Shown here in pieces: positions 19,255 through 31,156 of a DNA stretch of 64,000 nucleotides. Location of the stretch: NCBI GenBank assembly GCA_026770025.1, contig JAMXDE010000028.1, forward strand, positions 620,001-684,000, given 5' to 3'. Numbering within the stretch: position 1 is the stretch's first letter; every line of letters starts with the position of its first letter. The position numbers and the translations under genes are program-made. The DNA comes from Craspedostauros australis (Eukaryota; Bacillariophyta; Bacillariophyceae; Mastogloiales; Achnanthaceae). The notes beneath the pieces are model-generated. The model was not told the origin of the DNA, made no database searches, and was given only the letters and a program-made list of their open reading frames with translations.

Positions 19255-21957
19255 TTACTTCTGCACGAGCTGATGCGATTCTGTTGCGTTCTTGTACTCC
19301 TCCTGCTGGCGCTTGTATTCCCGAACGATCGCATATCCAATGTACCGACCCCAGAACTCGTATCCAAGTTCATTGGGGTGAACGCCGTCCAAGGAGAAGA
19401 GCGGGTAATGATCCTGCGCTTCGTTGAATAGCGAGAACGGTTTCCCCAACCACCTGACAATGGAATGAAGTATGCTCCGCTCGGCAGACTTGTGATGCGT
19501 GTCCTTCTTCTCTTCGAAATAGGCGTGCATATCCTTTTCCAACTGGCGCGCGTAACGACGCTTGATGTCGCGGAGGCTCAGCGTCGTTTTTTCGAACTGC
19601 TTGTCGTACCAGAAAGGCCCATCCTCGTGCTTGAACTTCATCAGATCTTCCACGACAGGCGGGTCGATGAAGAGTACTTCGCCTTCATGTTTTGCGGCCA
19701 GACGACGCTTGTGACTGTCCATGATGTCTACCATAGGGATGGCCAGCCAACGCAACGGGGAACGGTTGAATGCTGGCAGCACACGGGATGGCATGCCGGG
19801 GAGCACAATGACGGGGAATGAGGGTTTCTTCGGCTGCCTTGGCGAGGCGTGTTGGAGGCCACCACCGTCCTGGTCGTTGCCTGTGGCGGAGGTTGACTCG
19901 ATCGGTGCCAGTGACGTAGAACTGTTCGCGCCATTTGGATTGGACGCTCCGTTGTTTGCCGACTGTGGTGATGTTGCTGTCTTCGCCCCTACGGAGGAGT
20001 GGTTCGTGCTGTGAGTATCCTCCGTGGAACGCATGTCGGATGAGAGCAATGGTTGAGATTCGCCTGTTGCTGTTGTTGATGAACCAGCCTTGTTATCTGA
20101 TTGGAATCGGATAGATTTCGGTGGTTTCTCTTGACTTTTGTGATCGATGCTCGTTGGGGTATCGAGTGATTCGTTGCGTGGAGATTGCGACAAGGCCAGG
20201 CCGTGCCGAGCCTCGCTAGGATCGTCATGATGAACTCCTCGCATCCTTTGTGACATGGTGGTGACAGACTTGCGGAATTTCCCCAATCGCTGTCGCATGT
20301 TGGAGTCGAGCGACGCAAGCAGCCGGTTGAGCTCCACGCTGTAGCCACCTCCGCGTTCCTGCGCCTGTCTCCTGAACTCGGCATCCTCTCCGGTGAGGAG
20401 GAAGGGGAAGAATGCGCTTTTGAGATCGTTGGAGCCTGTCATGACGATGGCAACGTCGAACAGGCTGAGCTCCTGCGGGTCAAAGTGAATGCGGTGCTCC
20501 TTGAGCCGTTCGGTCCATGTTTGCTTGTCAATGCGATCTGCCTCGGGATCGGCATGATCATCACCAGGAAGGTCAGTGGATGACGAGGAGGATATAGAAT
20601 TCGTTCCGGCAGCACCATCCCCCCTCTCTGATTCGCTGACATCGTCATCCAAGCTGCCGTTGCTGCTGGTGGTGCTCTCTGTTTCCATCTCACGATTACT
20701 ACTGTTGACTTCGATTGCATTTGCGGCGTCTGCAGTGTTCGCGGTGTCTGCCACCGACGTGGCCGTTGTGCCCGTCACTAGCGTTGAGGTTGTGGTGGAC
20801 GCCGCCGATGCATTCGAGGCTGACTGCTGATTATGATGGTGGTGATTGAAAGCACCACGCTCCAGCTCCCGTACGACCCATCCCGCGGAGGCACCAGGCC
20901 CTCCATGACAAGTCCAAAGAACGGGCCGTCCGTCCATGGCTTTCGACAGCTGTTTGGCCACAAGCTCTGGCAAGACCGGGGTTGCACATTTGCGTTGCCC
21001 CACCCCGCATGCCAACGAGTCTCCGATGACCAGCAGACGCAATGGCGTTGATTTCTGATCATCCTTGTCTTCGCCAATGATGCCGTGGGTGAGCGTGGTT
21101 GTGCTTTCTCCTGGATGGTGGTTGAGTGACGTCATCGATGAGGCGCGCGGTGACTTGCTGTCGTTCCCACTATCAGTTGCTTTCTGCCGATCTTCATGCT
21201 GGTCTTGCTGCTTTTGTTGCTGTCGCAGCTTCTTGTTCTTCCTGTACTGCCTGCGGTCAATCGCACGGACGACACCGTGCGTGGGCGCCTTGGGATTCGG
21301 CGAATCGCCAAAGACCTTTCTGTAGTTGGTGATGCCGCTGGCGCCCTGGGCCATGGAAAGGGAAGGGAAGAACGCTCCTGCAAGACATAGGCAAGTAAGT
21401 GAATTCGTCATGCAATACGTGGCGACTGCTGTGGGGATAATTCTGAACACCATCCAATCCTTGAACATCCTCCAACCTGGTCGGAAAGGGATGGCGTTCC
21501 AATTTGCCACGGTTGTGAAATGATCGCGAGAGTACAGTCTGGGATGGTACGTGTAGTCTTTGCCTTGGGACCTGGCATGGTCGTGCGTTTGCTTGTCTGT
21601 CTGCGCTTCCGATTGTGGCTGGGACTGGCGTGGGTGGCCATTCGCATGTGAATTGGTGCTGCCATTGTCGTCGCAGTTTCTGTTTCCGTTCTTGCTGGTA
21701 CTAGCATTGGTATTGGCATTGCTCTCTCCAGATTCATGGTTAGCATTGCCATTGCCATTGTCGCTGCCATTGTCGTTGCCATTGCCATTGTTGTCAGTGG
21801 TATTGGCACGCATATTGGAATGGTCGCCATTGGTTGCTGTCGGCGAGAGAGGGAGTTGAAGATTACTGCTTTCCGTGTGGATGTCGCTGTCGCAGGCAGT
21901 GATTTCTGCGTAGTTCTGGAGGTGGAGAGGGGACATGGTGTTGGTGATGCTGACCAT
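19255..21957 (-). CDS. SGNH/GDSL-type hydrolase-like protein
   Basis: Single exon, 900 residues from the first in-frame ATG (21957); the frame stays open a little further upstream without another ATG. The four SGNH blocks are visible: VIGDSLACG (near residue 313), the Gly of a GGPGASAG segment, TGSNDL (near 508) and LDGVHPNELGYEFW (near 859) with the catalytic Asp and His. Residues about 130-200 contain hydrophobic stretches that could anchor it in a membrane. Long Asn/Ser/Gln-rich segments separate the blocks, typical of stramenopile proteins. The likely activity is hydrolysis of an ester or acyl bond; the substrate cannot be told. It overlaps no other gene and converges on the C2-TerD gene. 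Confidence 0.85.
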   Translation of the reverse strand: MVSITNTMSPLHLQNYAEITACDSDIHTESSNLQLPLSPTATNGDHSNMRANTTDNNGNGNDNGSDNGNGNANHESGESNANTNASTSKNGNRNCDDNGSTNSHANGHPRQSQPQSEAQTDKQTHDHARSQGKDYTYHPRLYSRDHFTTVANWNAIPFRPGWRMFKDWMVFRIIPTAVATYCMTNSLTCLCLAGAFFPSLSMAQGASGITNYRKVFGDSPNPKAPTHGVVRAIDRRQYRKNKKLRQQQKQQDQHEDRQKATDSGNDSKSPRASSMTSLNHHPGESTTTLTHGIIGEDKDDQKSTPLRLLVIGDSLACGVGQRKCATPVLPELVAKQLSKAMDGRPVLWTCHGGPGASAGWVVRELERGAFNHHHHNQQSASNASAASTTTSTLVTGTTATSVADTANTADAANAIEVNSSNREMETESTTSSNGSLDDDVSESERGDGAAGTNSISSSSSTDLPGDDHADPEADRIDKQTWTERLKEHRIHFDPQELSLFDVAIVMTGSNDLKSAFFPFLLTGEDAEFRRQAQERGGGYSVELNRLLASLDSNMRQRLGKFRKSVTTMSQRMRGVHHDDPSEARHGLALSQSPRNESLDTPTSIDHKSQEKPPKSIRFQSDNKAGSSTTATGESQPLLSSDMRSTEDTHSTNHSSVGAKTATSPQSANNGASNPNGANSSTSLAPIESTSATGNDQDGGGLQHASPRQPKKPSFPVIVLPGMPSRVLPAFNRSPLRWLAIPMVDIMDSHKRRLAAKHEGEVLFIDPPVVEDLMKFKHEDGPFWYDKQFEKTTLSLRDIKRRYARQLEKDMHAYFEEKKDTHHKSAERSILHSIVRWLGKPFSLFNEAQDHYPLFSLDGVHPNELGYEFWGRYIGYAIVREYKRQQEEYKNATESHQLVQK

Positions 21958-23505
21958 GCTGCCTGTTTGTATGAGTAGATCGTACGCGAATGGAGCCAAG
22001 GTTGGAACAAAGCTGGAACCAAGTTGGAGATCTGATTTGTGTGCTCGAATTTGGCGCCAACCTTTTTGTGATCAAACAAGCAACGCAATTCGACTCGAGC
22101 TGGACTCAATGCCGTGTGACGCAGTGCGGTGACTGAACGTTCGATACGTGGACCTCCGAATGTTCTGCTTTGGTGGGGCTGATTCCAACTGTCCTGTGGT
22201 CATTCGTAACCAAATAGCCACTGCTCTGCAATCCGTTTTTATGCTCGATTCGTGGTTTGGTTGTGTCACCAAGTGCGCCCAAACACTGTTGTATTCCCCC
22301 TCTCGGTTCTACGCTCTTCGATGTCCGAAGCACGACCAAGTCTGGGGATGGACACGAAGCCTCCTGCCCTGCTGTTGTCGTGCCTGTGGTCTTTGGCGTT
22401 CGCGGAGTTGTCCCGTCCTTTCCTGTTTCGCTTCTTGCTTCGATTGTTCAGTCGACTGTCGCTTCACTTCCTCTTGATGCCTTCACCTCCGTCGTGCCAA
22501 CACCAATCCCAATGGATGTCGCCTCTATGAATCAATGTGACGGGGTGACAACCGCATCAACCCTGCACAAGCACTGCTCGTACTATTATGATATATAACA
22601 CTCCTTGTCGTCCAATAGTTGTCGTCACTCGGCTGTCTGTATTCTATAATAATAGGTGCTTGTGCGAGTTCCATGAGCAGGCAAGTGAGATGGCGATGAA
22701 GAGCCGGACAACCCATCCAGCGCGTTGTGCCGATTTGGCAAATCGGCCACTGTTGGCTTGGAGCAGTGGCCAAAGACGCAAAGCTCCCAGCGATGTGCCT
22801 TCTGTTCTCTCTTCTGTGTCATGCCGTTCCTCTGCGTCTGTCACACTTTTCGCGTTTTTTGCGCCAATCCGCGACACGCCAGTGACGTGATCGCTCGTGT
22901 GCGCAACAATCACGCGCCCAATCACGATGTGTGTGAATCCCCCGTTGTGCGTTTGTCTTTTGCTTTGTCTGTTTTGTGACCGATGAATGAGCAGAGATTG
23001 TCTTCTTCTGTGATAATACTGTCAACTTAACGTCCGTATGTTTTTGGCGATGGAATCGCCTACTCTTGATACCTCTCTAATTTCCAATACCGCTTTGTAG
23101 ATATTGGTATTGAACGATTAATCATGTATGACTAGTGAATGAAACGCTGCCTTCATACAGGTGAAAACTGCACACCCAAACTGACAGACAAGAAGTTAGT
23201 AAGTGGGGTATGGCAAGACCAACAAAAGGCGACAACTGTCTTCGTCCGTGCTTTTCGCTGCGACAGAGACAACAGCTGAATGGGTTGGCACTGTCGCGGT
23301 TTCGTGCTTGCAACCACCACGAAGCAAACGGCAACAGTGAAAACAGCAGCAGGAATGTTGGCACCAACAGGAGCATCCACCGCAACAGGAATACCAACAG
23401 CAGCAGTATCAGGAGCAGCACCCTCCGGCACAGTCCGACTCTAACCCTTTTGTCCTTTCTTTGTATCTCCCCCACGAAGTCAACAACAGGAACAACCAAG
23501 CCACC
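21958..23505. other. Divergent spacer, SGNH hydrolase / ubiquitin-S27a
   Basis: This 1.55-kb spacer between two divergent genes has several short open frames on both strands (for example 22257-22598 +), none resembling a known protein. It must hold both promoters. The last 100 bases before 23506 are CAA/CAG-rich. Confidence 0.5.
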
Positions 23506-24211
<706 letters not shown>

Positions 24212-24942
24212 ATAAACAATCCAGCCGAGTCTCTATCGCACGTATCTCAATGTGAGCAGCTTGAACCCCCGCTTCAGCGCATTGATGACACAGGAGCAAG
24301 CATCCCGATTCAGGACAGGATTTGGCCAGTGGATAGCGACATGAACGAAGATCGGCACACTTTGATGTGTCTTCTCGTGCATGCCTGCTCGACGCTTGGA
24401 CAGCCTGGAGGATTGAACGGGAACTTGCGACTGATCACAATGCGGGATGTGGTGGTTCGAACGAATACATTCAAGTGTTTGCAATGTGTTTGCCTGTTCT
24501 TAGTCTCAGTGAAGGTGGTATTGATGATGATGGTGGACGCAGCGTCGATCAATGGAGTCTTGCCGATTGAACATGATGGGGCTATCGGTGGCGTTTGGAT
24601 GAGCATCATTGGAGGAGGGTATTGGTACAATGGAGACTGGCGTGCTGAGCGGTGATGGAATTGCGAAGGAAGAGCGTGGACGTCGTAATGTGCGAGAACG
24701 GAGGGGCAACATCAGACATCCAACAGTCTGAAGAGAGGATGGAAGTTGTGTCGCTTCAATGACACGAACGCCTGGGACGAAATGGACATGGAGTACAAGT
24801 TTCATGGCAGCGCGGATGCACACACACAAAGAAGTGGCTCACTTGTCAACGAAAAGTAACAACATGGCACAATCACAGATGTTATGATTTCCACAATTGG
24901 ACGTCGTTGGCAACCACTCTCTAGTTCTCTCGTACTCTGCGG
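24212..24942. other. Convergent spacer, S27a / ATP23
   Basis: No gene or RNA recognised in 0.73 kb; it serves as the 3' region of both neighbours. The longest open frames (24329-24655 + and 24310-24630 -) overlap each other and resemble nothing known. Confidence 0.5.
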
Positions 24943-25746
24943 TTACCGCTGATTGGGGTGCCGTTCAAAGGGAAACGTGTCCTTGTAACACCGCTCCATG
25001 GCAGCATCGACGTACAGCTCCGCCTTCCCCGTGCAGTTGGGATTGGCACGAACCGAATCGACGGCGCGCCGCCGCACACACTTCTGACCATGTCCGAAGT
25101 AGCCGTCCAGCTTGCCGCGCATCGCCTCCCACCAGAAGTTGCACTCGCCGCTCAGGTTCTCAGCGCGGATCTCCGTGCACGCCAGCTGCATGCAGTTGTG
25201 CAACGGGTCCATCTTGGTGCGGCACATGTCAATGGCGTGGATGAGCTCGTGCGCGAGGATCGTGTTGACGTGCTTGGGACCGGCGACGTGCTCCTGGCAG
25301 AGGTAGATCTCGGGCTTCAGCGACAGCTTCGATTCGCCCGACGCCTCACGGTCGAACTGTTCCATGATCTGCGTCCGCGTCTTGGTGCAATCCGGTCTCT
25401 GCAACTGGCTCTGTCGATTCTCATTCCACTCTGTTCCTGCAGTTGCTGCTGCGTTGTCAGTGCCCTTGCCATCGCGCACGCTGGTCTCCTGCAGCATTCC
25501 AAACCCGCCCGAAACGGGCTTGCCATCGCAGTCCACGCACTTGATGAAGCCCTCCGGCGGTTCGCAGCCCATGTCGATGAGGTTCTTGAGCAGGAAATGC
25601 ACCGTCGCATCGCCCGAAAGCGCCGATGCTATGTACGCGTTGCATGTCGTCTGCTGCTGCGCCTTGGTCTGCGGATCCACGTCGGCCGCCGTTGTTCTTG
25701 TCGGCACTCCATCATTGTCGCCGTTCTTCTGGTGCTGTGACGACAT
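24943..25746 (-). CDS. ATP23: Mitochondrial inner-membrane protease ATP23
   Basis: Single exon, 267 residues. The zinc metalloprotease site HELIHAIDMCR lies at about residues 169-179, followed by the family's Cys-rich C-terminal half (CMQLACTEIRAENLSGEC, GQKCVRRRA, NPNC). An N-terminal CxxC-like segment (IKCVDCDGKPVSGGFG) and the ...PEIYLCQEHV strand also match ATP23. In yeast and other eukaryotes this intermembrane-space peptidase matures Atp6 and helps assemble the ATP synthase Fo part. Its vertebrate homologue is XRCC6BP1. The insertion around residues 95-125 is species-specific. It is divergent from the ribonucleotide reductase gene. Confidence 0.93.
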   Translation of the reverse strand: MSSQHQKNGDNDGVPTRTTAADVDPQTKAQQQTTCNAYIASALSGDATVHFLLKNLIDMGCEPPEGFIKCVDCDGKPVSGGFGMLQETSVRDGKGTDNAAATAGTEWNENRQSQLQRPDCTKTRTQIMEQFDREASGESKLSLKPEIYLCQEHVAGPKHVNTILAHELIHAIDMCRTKMDPLHNCMQLACTEIRAENLSGECNFWWEAMRGKLDGYFGHGQKCVRRRAVDSVRANPNCTGKAELYVDAAMERCYKDTFPFERHPNQR

Positions 25747-26376
25747 TCTTCATTCACTTGAGTAGATTGGTCTATTATCCGCTCTCTCTCTCTCTAAAAT
25801 TACAAGTGGAGTAACAATAGGAGTGCAATTCTTGGTTTTTGGTATACTCTTGAGTGTATAATAGTATGATTGCTTTGCTCTTGGGTACGGTGGCTCGTAT
25901 CAGTATGGTGTGGTATGGTTTGGCATGGTGTGGTGTGGTGTGTTTCCAACCAAGATCGATGAACATCGCGATGCCATTCGCACGATTTCATCAACAAACA
26001 AACCAATTGATCATGTCCGTGACTCGTCTGCGTCATCGAGTCACGGTCTGTTTGATGTCCAATGAAAAATCCACCGATCCTCCGGCCACACCATCAGAGA
26101 ACGCCGAAGACCTCCCCTGTCGTTCAGAGACACAACGATTCCCAACCCTCCACATCAACAAAACGAGCACGAGCTGCACGGTTGGCTCCACCAAGCGCCG
26201 AGGCAGAGAAAGGACAAGGAGAGACTCAGTATCGCCGCGGAACATCCATAACGCCACGCCACGGTTGCGAAGAGAGCGGAGACTTATATTGTCGGCACAC
26301 AAAGGCGTACTTGGGCGTACATAGGCGTACTTGGGCGTATCGAAGTACTCGTACAGCAAGCAAGCGCAACGGCAAG
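25747..26376. promoter_or_regulatory. Divergent promoter region, ATP23 / RNR1
   Basis: No gene is needed here, although the RNR1 frame stays open up to an earlier ATG at 26062. A (CT)7 tract (25782-25795) lies 36 bases upstream of the ATP23 start, on its 5' side. A GT-rich tract with repeated TGGTGTGG is near 25900-25945. A short run of GGCGTACTTGGGCGTAC copies lies at about 26304-26340, just before the RNR1 ATG. Confidence 0.5.
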
Positions 26377-29300
26377 ATGAGGCACGGTGGATCCAAGGCG
26401 TTGGGCCTGCTGGCCCTGTTGCTGGCGATCAACGATTCGCGCTCTGCTGCTCCAGGTGCCCATCGCTTGCAATCGCACTCGCACTCGCAGCCACGTGGAT
26501 GGCACATCCCACGAGGTGGCTCCACCGCTGCACCGGAAGCCCAGCGTTCAGATGCTGACGGCAGCAACAGCACCGCAGGTATTGCCTCCACCTTCCTCAG
26601 CGTTAAGTCGGAGGCGAGCAACATCATCTACGTCACCAAGTCTGATGGCACGAGAGAGGAGCTTGATGGTGCAAAGGTACGTAGAGAACGATCATCCCAC
26701 ATTCACGGATTCATCTGTTCATTCACATCTTCGTTCAACATATAACAGTATGTTTTGCACACGAAAGACTCCGTGCTGCAATTGCCCATTCCCTCTTGCT
26801 TTCGCTTTCAAGAACAGAGCAGCCAAACTGACCCTTTCTTGCTTTCCATGCCGGGATGCAGATCCTGAATAGATTGGAGTCGCTGTCGGCGTCATTTCCA
26901 CAGGAACAGGTCAAATCGTTGAATTTGAAGGGGCTCACGGAATCCGTTCTCAGAGGCACGTACCCGGACGTCACATCGCACGAGATCGACACGTTGGCGG
27001 CGGAAACGGCAGCAAGCATGGCCACGCAGCACCTTCTCTACTCGCGGCTGGCTGCACAGATCGTGGCATCGCAGATGGCTGAGTCAACACCAGCCAGCTT
27101 CTCAGAGGCGATTGGCATCCTGGCCAAGGATGGGACCGACTTTATCCATCAGGACATTGTGGAATTGGCGCAACGCCGCGGTGCGGAGATCGATGCCCAG
27201 ATCGTGCCGCAACGGGACAACGACCTCACCTACTTCGGTTTGAAGACGCTGGAACGAGCGTACTTGCTCAAGGGCAACGAGGGCGAATTGATCGAGCGAC
27301 CGCAGTACATGATCATGAGGGTTGCGCTGGGCATCCACTGCACGAAGAAAGAGGGACAGACCGATGTGTCGCAAGAGAATGAGGACGCTCGTTTGCAGGC
27401 TGCCTTTGAGACCTACCATCACATGAGCCAGGGTTATTTCACGCATGCCTCGCCGACATTGTTCCACGCCGGCACAACGCACCCGCAGCTCTCCAGCTGC
27501 TTCCTGGTCCAAATGAGCGAGGATTCGATCCATGGGATATACGACACCTTGAAGCGCTGCGCAGTCATCTCCAAGGCGGCTGGCGGGATCGGCCTCAGCG
27601 TCCACAATATCCGCGCGCGCGGAACGACGATACGCGGCACGCGAGGAACTTCCAACGGACTCGTACCGATGCTGCGTGTATACGATGTCACATCAAGATA
27701 CGTGGATCAAGGTGGCGGCAAACGACCGGGAGCGTTCGCGGTGTATCTGGAACCATGGCATGCAGATGTCTTCGATGTGCTCAATTTGAAGAAGAATCAT
27801 GGCAAGGAAGAGCAGCGAGCACGTGATTTGTTCTACGGTCTGTGGATCCCGGATCTTTTCATGAAGCGCGTCGAAGCGGATGAGGTATGGAGCCTCATGT
27901 GCCCTGACCTCAGCCCAGGTCTGTCCGAAACGCACGGCGAGAAATTCGAAAAGCTCTATCTGGAGTACGAGAGCAAAGGCCAGTACGTCCGCCAAGTCCG
28001 CGCGCGGGAGCTTTGGTCAGCGATCCTCGAATCGCAAATTGAAACCGGCACACCGTACATGCTGTACAAGGACGCAGCCAACGGCAAGAGCAACCAGCAG
28101 AACCTCGGTACCATCCAATGCAGCAATCTGTGCACGGAGATCATCCAGTACACCGACTCGGAAGAAGTTGCCGTATGCAACCTGGCGAGCATGTAAGTGA
28201 CTTGGGCGAAGTTCCATGCTGCATTCTCTTTCTCTTGCTGGCCTTGTTGTTGTCGTCGTGATGTGGGCGGCGAGCATTGATCGGTGCAACATGGCAGGTC
28301 AAGACACTCGGATGGTATCGCAGCTTGTGCGAACGGCACATCCTTTGCATGCTACTCGTGCGATGCCACGCAATGTGCCTGATCGATCTCTCACCTGGTG
28401 TACTCTATGGCACTCCATTACTCTGCGCAATATCGATGCTGGTTCGGCGTGGCCTGGCCTGGCGTACCTATGCCAATGCCAATATCATTCTCTATCGATA
28501 CCGCTGCCTCCTCGGTTCAACCATCTCTATGACTTGCGATGATAGTTGCTTGCCACGTTTCGTTGTCTCAGAGCATGGCCAATACGGATCCGTCACACCT
28601 GGTTCTGGCAAGGCGTACTTCGACCATGAAGAACTGCATCGCGTCGTGAAGATCGTCACGCGGAATCTGAACAAAGTCATCGACATCAACAGCTACCCCG
28701 TTGACGGGGCGCGCAAATCCAACCGAAGTCACCGTCCGATTGGGTTGGGCGTATCAGGGTTGGCAGATGCTTTCATTCGGCTTGGCTTTCCATTCTCATC
28801 CGATGGTGCGAAAGCATTGAACGAGGCTATCTTTGAGACGATCTACCACGCAGCGCTCGAAGCAAGCGTGGAGCTGGCCGAAGAGGAAGGCGCCTATGAT
28901 TCATTCGCCGGCAGTCCAGCCAGCAGGGGAGAATTCCAGCACAACATGTGGGGTTGCGATGACGATGACACCCCAAGTCACAGGCATTGCACGCAGCCAC
29001 TGGATAAGGCCAGCTTTCAGCGTTATCCGGATGCATGCAACGGCCGGGGCTACGATTGGCAAGCGCTGCGAGAGCGAATGATGGAGTCGGGACTTCGCAA
29101 CTCCTTGCTGGTCGCGCCAATGCCCACAGCTTCGACCTCCCAAATCCTGGGCGTCAACGAATGCTTCGAGCCGTTCAGCTCCAATCTGTACCTTCGACGT
29201 GTGAAGGCCGGAGAATTCATCATGGCCAACCCTCACCTGCTGCAGGACCTCACCGACAGAGGACTGTGGACGCCGGCGATCCGCAACCAGCTGATGCGCG

Positions 29301-29713
29301 ACGGTGGTTCCATTGCGAACATCAAGGAGATCCCAGACCGCCTGAAGGAACTCTACAGGACCGTTTGGGAGATCAAGATGAAGCAGATCATCGACATGGC
29401 TGCCGATCGCGGCAAGTTCGTTGACCAAAGCCAGAGCCTGAACCTCTTCATCGCCGATCCGACCGTCGACAAACTCACGGCCATGCATTTCTACGCCTGG
29501 AAGAGGGGGTTGAAAACAGGAATGTACTACCTCCGCACGAAGCCGGCAGTGAACGCAATCCAGTACACCGTGGAGAATTCCCCAGGAAGTGATAATGTTG
29601 GCGGTGACGACGATGCGGATGGTGGTGACGGTGGCAGTGGCAATGGCAGGATGGGCCTCTCCAACATTCCTTCGACACAACCAGACGATGTCTGCTTGAG
29701 CTGTCAAGGATAG
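26377..29713 (+). CDS. RNR1: Ribonucleoside-diphosphate reductase large subunit
   Basis: Three exons (26377-26676, 26862-28192 and 28546-29713) encode 932 residues. The enzyme reduces ribonucleotides to deoxyribonucleotides with a small radical subunit. Residues about 80-170 form the ATP cone, which controls activity. The class I barrel follows, with active-site Cys in HPQLSSCFL, the radical Cys and Glu in CSNLCTEI, the second redox Cys in EVAVCNLAS split by intron 2, and the tail pair CLSC. The first about 80 residues are extra. They begin with a hydrophobic signal-peptide-like stretch (ALGLLALLLAIN) that no in-frame Met downstream in exon 1 can avoid. An in-frame ATG further up (26062) would bury that stretch internally. 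A GTAAGT follows the TAG stop directly. Confidence 0.95.
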
Positions 29714-30091
29714 GTAAGTCGGGTAGTGGAGGCTAAGAGCAAACAACCAAAAAGGAAGGCCAGACGGGAATTAGATGACTGTACAAAGCACTGGAGTACG
29801 CAGAACTCTTCTTTCTCCATACCCGTAGATTACTGTCTGTTGGGAGAGTTCTTCCCATACTATTATGATGCAATAGCATGCAGAGAGTGTTTTGCGTAGT
29901 TTGAAGGAGTGCTTAGATGTTGGTTCCCATGCTGTTGTGCGTGCGTGTCTGTGTGGTTACGTTTGTTTGTGCTATTCGAGTAGACGAGTTTGGTAAATAC
30001 ATCGAGAAGTGGATGTACTGTACTGTGCTGTACCATACTCTGCTCTGCTGAGATCTACTTCCAGTGAAAGGAAGCGGCAAGATCGTCGGGC
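29714..30091. other. Convergent spacer, RNR1 / plastid L28
   Basis: No gene seen. It contains TACCATAC at 30031-30038 and a GTAAGT immediately after the RNR1 stop. Confidence 0.55.
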
Positions 30092-31156
30092 TTAGAACTT
30101 GCTAAGATCGACCTCGAACTTCTTGGCGGCAGCATCGATTCCTCCCAGCTTGTTGACGGTCTTGATTCCCTTGGTGGAGAGACGGAGACGGACGTTTCTG
30201 TCGAGGCTGTCGGAGTAGAATCGCTTCCACTGGAGGTTGACTGCCTGGACCTTCTTGATGCGTCTGTGGGAGAAGGTGACGACGCGGGCCTGCCTGTTTG
30301 GTTTCTTTCCGAGGAGGTCGCAAACACGTGCGCGCATTTCCATGGAAGCGGCTCCGTTCTGCTTTGGTGCGAACTGTGGTGTCGGCAGTGAGCGTGATGT
30401 TGGCGGTGGCGTGAATGCGGAGCAAGTTCCGAGAAGCAGATAGCGAGCAGAGCAGTGAGGCAGAAAGGTGTGAGCATGTTGCAGACGAAGAGGCGAGGGA
30501 CTACTACACGCTGACAGTGTTCATGTTGCAGACGAAGAGGTGAGGGACTACTACACGCCGACAGTGCTCATGTTGTTATCTCCCCAAGAACTCCATGCGG
30601 AGGTAACTGCTTGGAAGACATCAACAACAGAAGCACAATAGGCAAACCAGCTGGCCTGACAAGTTCTTCGGCAGATTTCATGCCCCGCAGGTTTCGTTCT
30701 TTGCCGAGACGGGTGCGTTGCCACGAACAAGGTGATGGGTGGTTCCGCTGACCCATCAAGCCAAAGGAAGCTGGTTGCTGATTTGGAAGGCCAGACTAGT
30801 GATAGCCTTCGCCGTGCTGTTCTTCCCATCACAGCCTCCCTTGCCTTCGTCAAGCAAAGCATGTCATGGTTGGCCATCGCGATTGCAGTCGGAACTACCC
30901 ATCACCTATTGGCCATCAGCCATCAGCCATCAACTCCATTGGCGTTTCAGGTTCAGCACGAGATGGAGATGGGCTGCATCACCATCGTTCAGTCAGTCGT
31001 TCAGTCAGCCAGTCTGTTGCCAACCGACATCACCACCGCGTCACAGTGAACGTTGAAACTCACAGCTGGGGCAGCCGATCGGATTGGTGTGCCCATGAAG
31101 GCGGTTGCCTGGCAGATGGCCAGGAGAGCAACGACGAGGGAGAGGAACTTGTTCAT
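30092..31156 (-). CDS. rpl28: Plastid 50S ribosomal protein L28 (bL28c)
   Basis: Two exons (31156-31064 and 30373-30092) around a 690-nt intron (GTGAGT...ACAG) encode 124 residues. Exon 1 is purely a targeting signal: a hydrophobic signal peptide (KFLSLVVALLAIC) and the plastid-import motif ATAF. Exon 2 begins FAPKQNGA and then gives the bacterial-type L28 core: RVCDLLGKKPNRQARV, FSHRRIKK, WKRFYSDS and VRLRLSTKGIKTVNKLGG. L28 sits in the large subunit near the exit site. This nucleus-encoded copy should be imported into a secondary plastid. The intron carries a 47-bp tandem duplication. A different frame at 30477-30373 also encodes a signal-like MLTPFCLTALLAIC, perhaps by chance. Confidence 0.92.
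30475..30568. repeat. 47-bp tandem duplication inside the L28 intron
   Basis: Two adjacent 47-bp copies (30475-30521 and 30522-30568) differ at about three positions. Both lie within the intron of the L28 gene. Confidence 0.85.

Noticed and set aside
21958-21999. Upstream start for the SGNH hydrolase
   Set aside because: The frame is open there but its first codon is TTG, so the first real ATG at 21957 was used.
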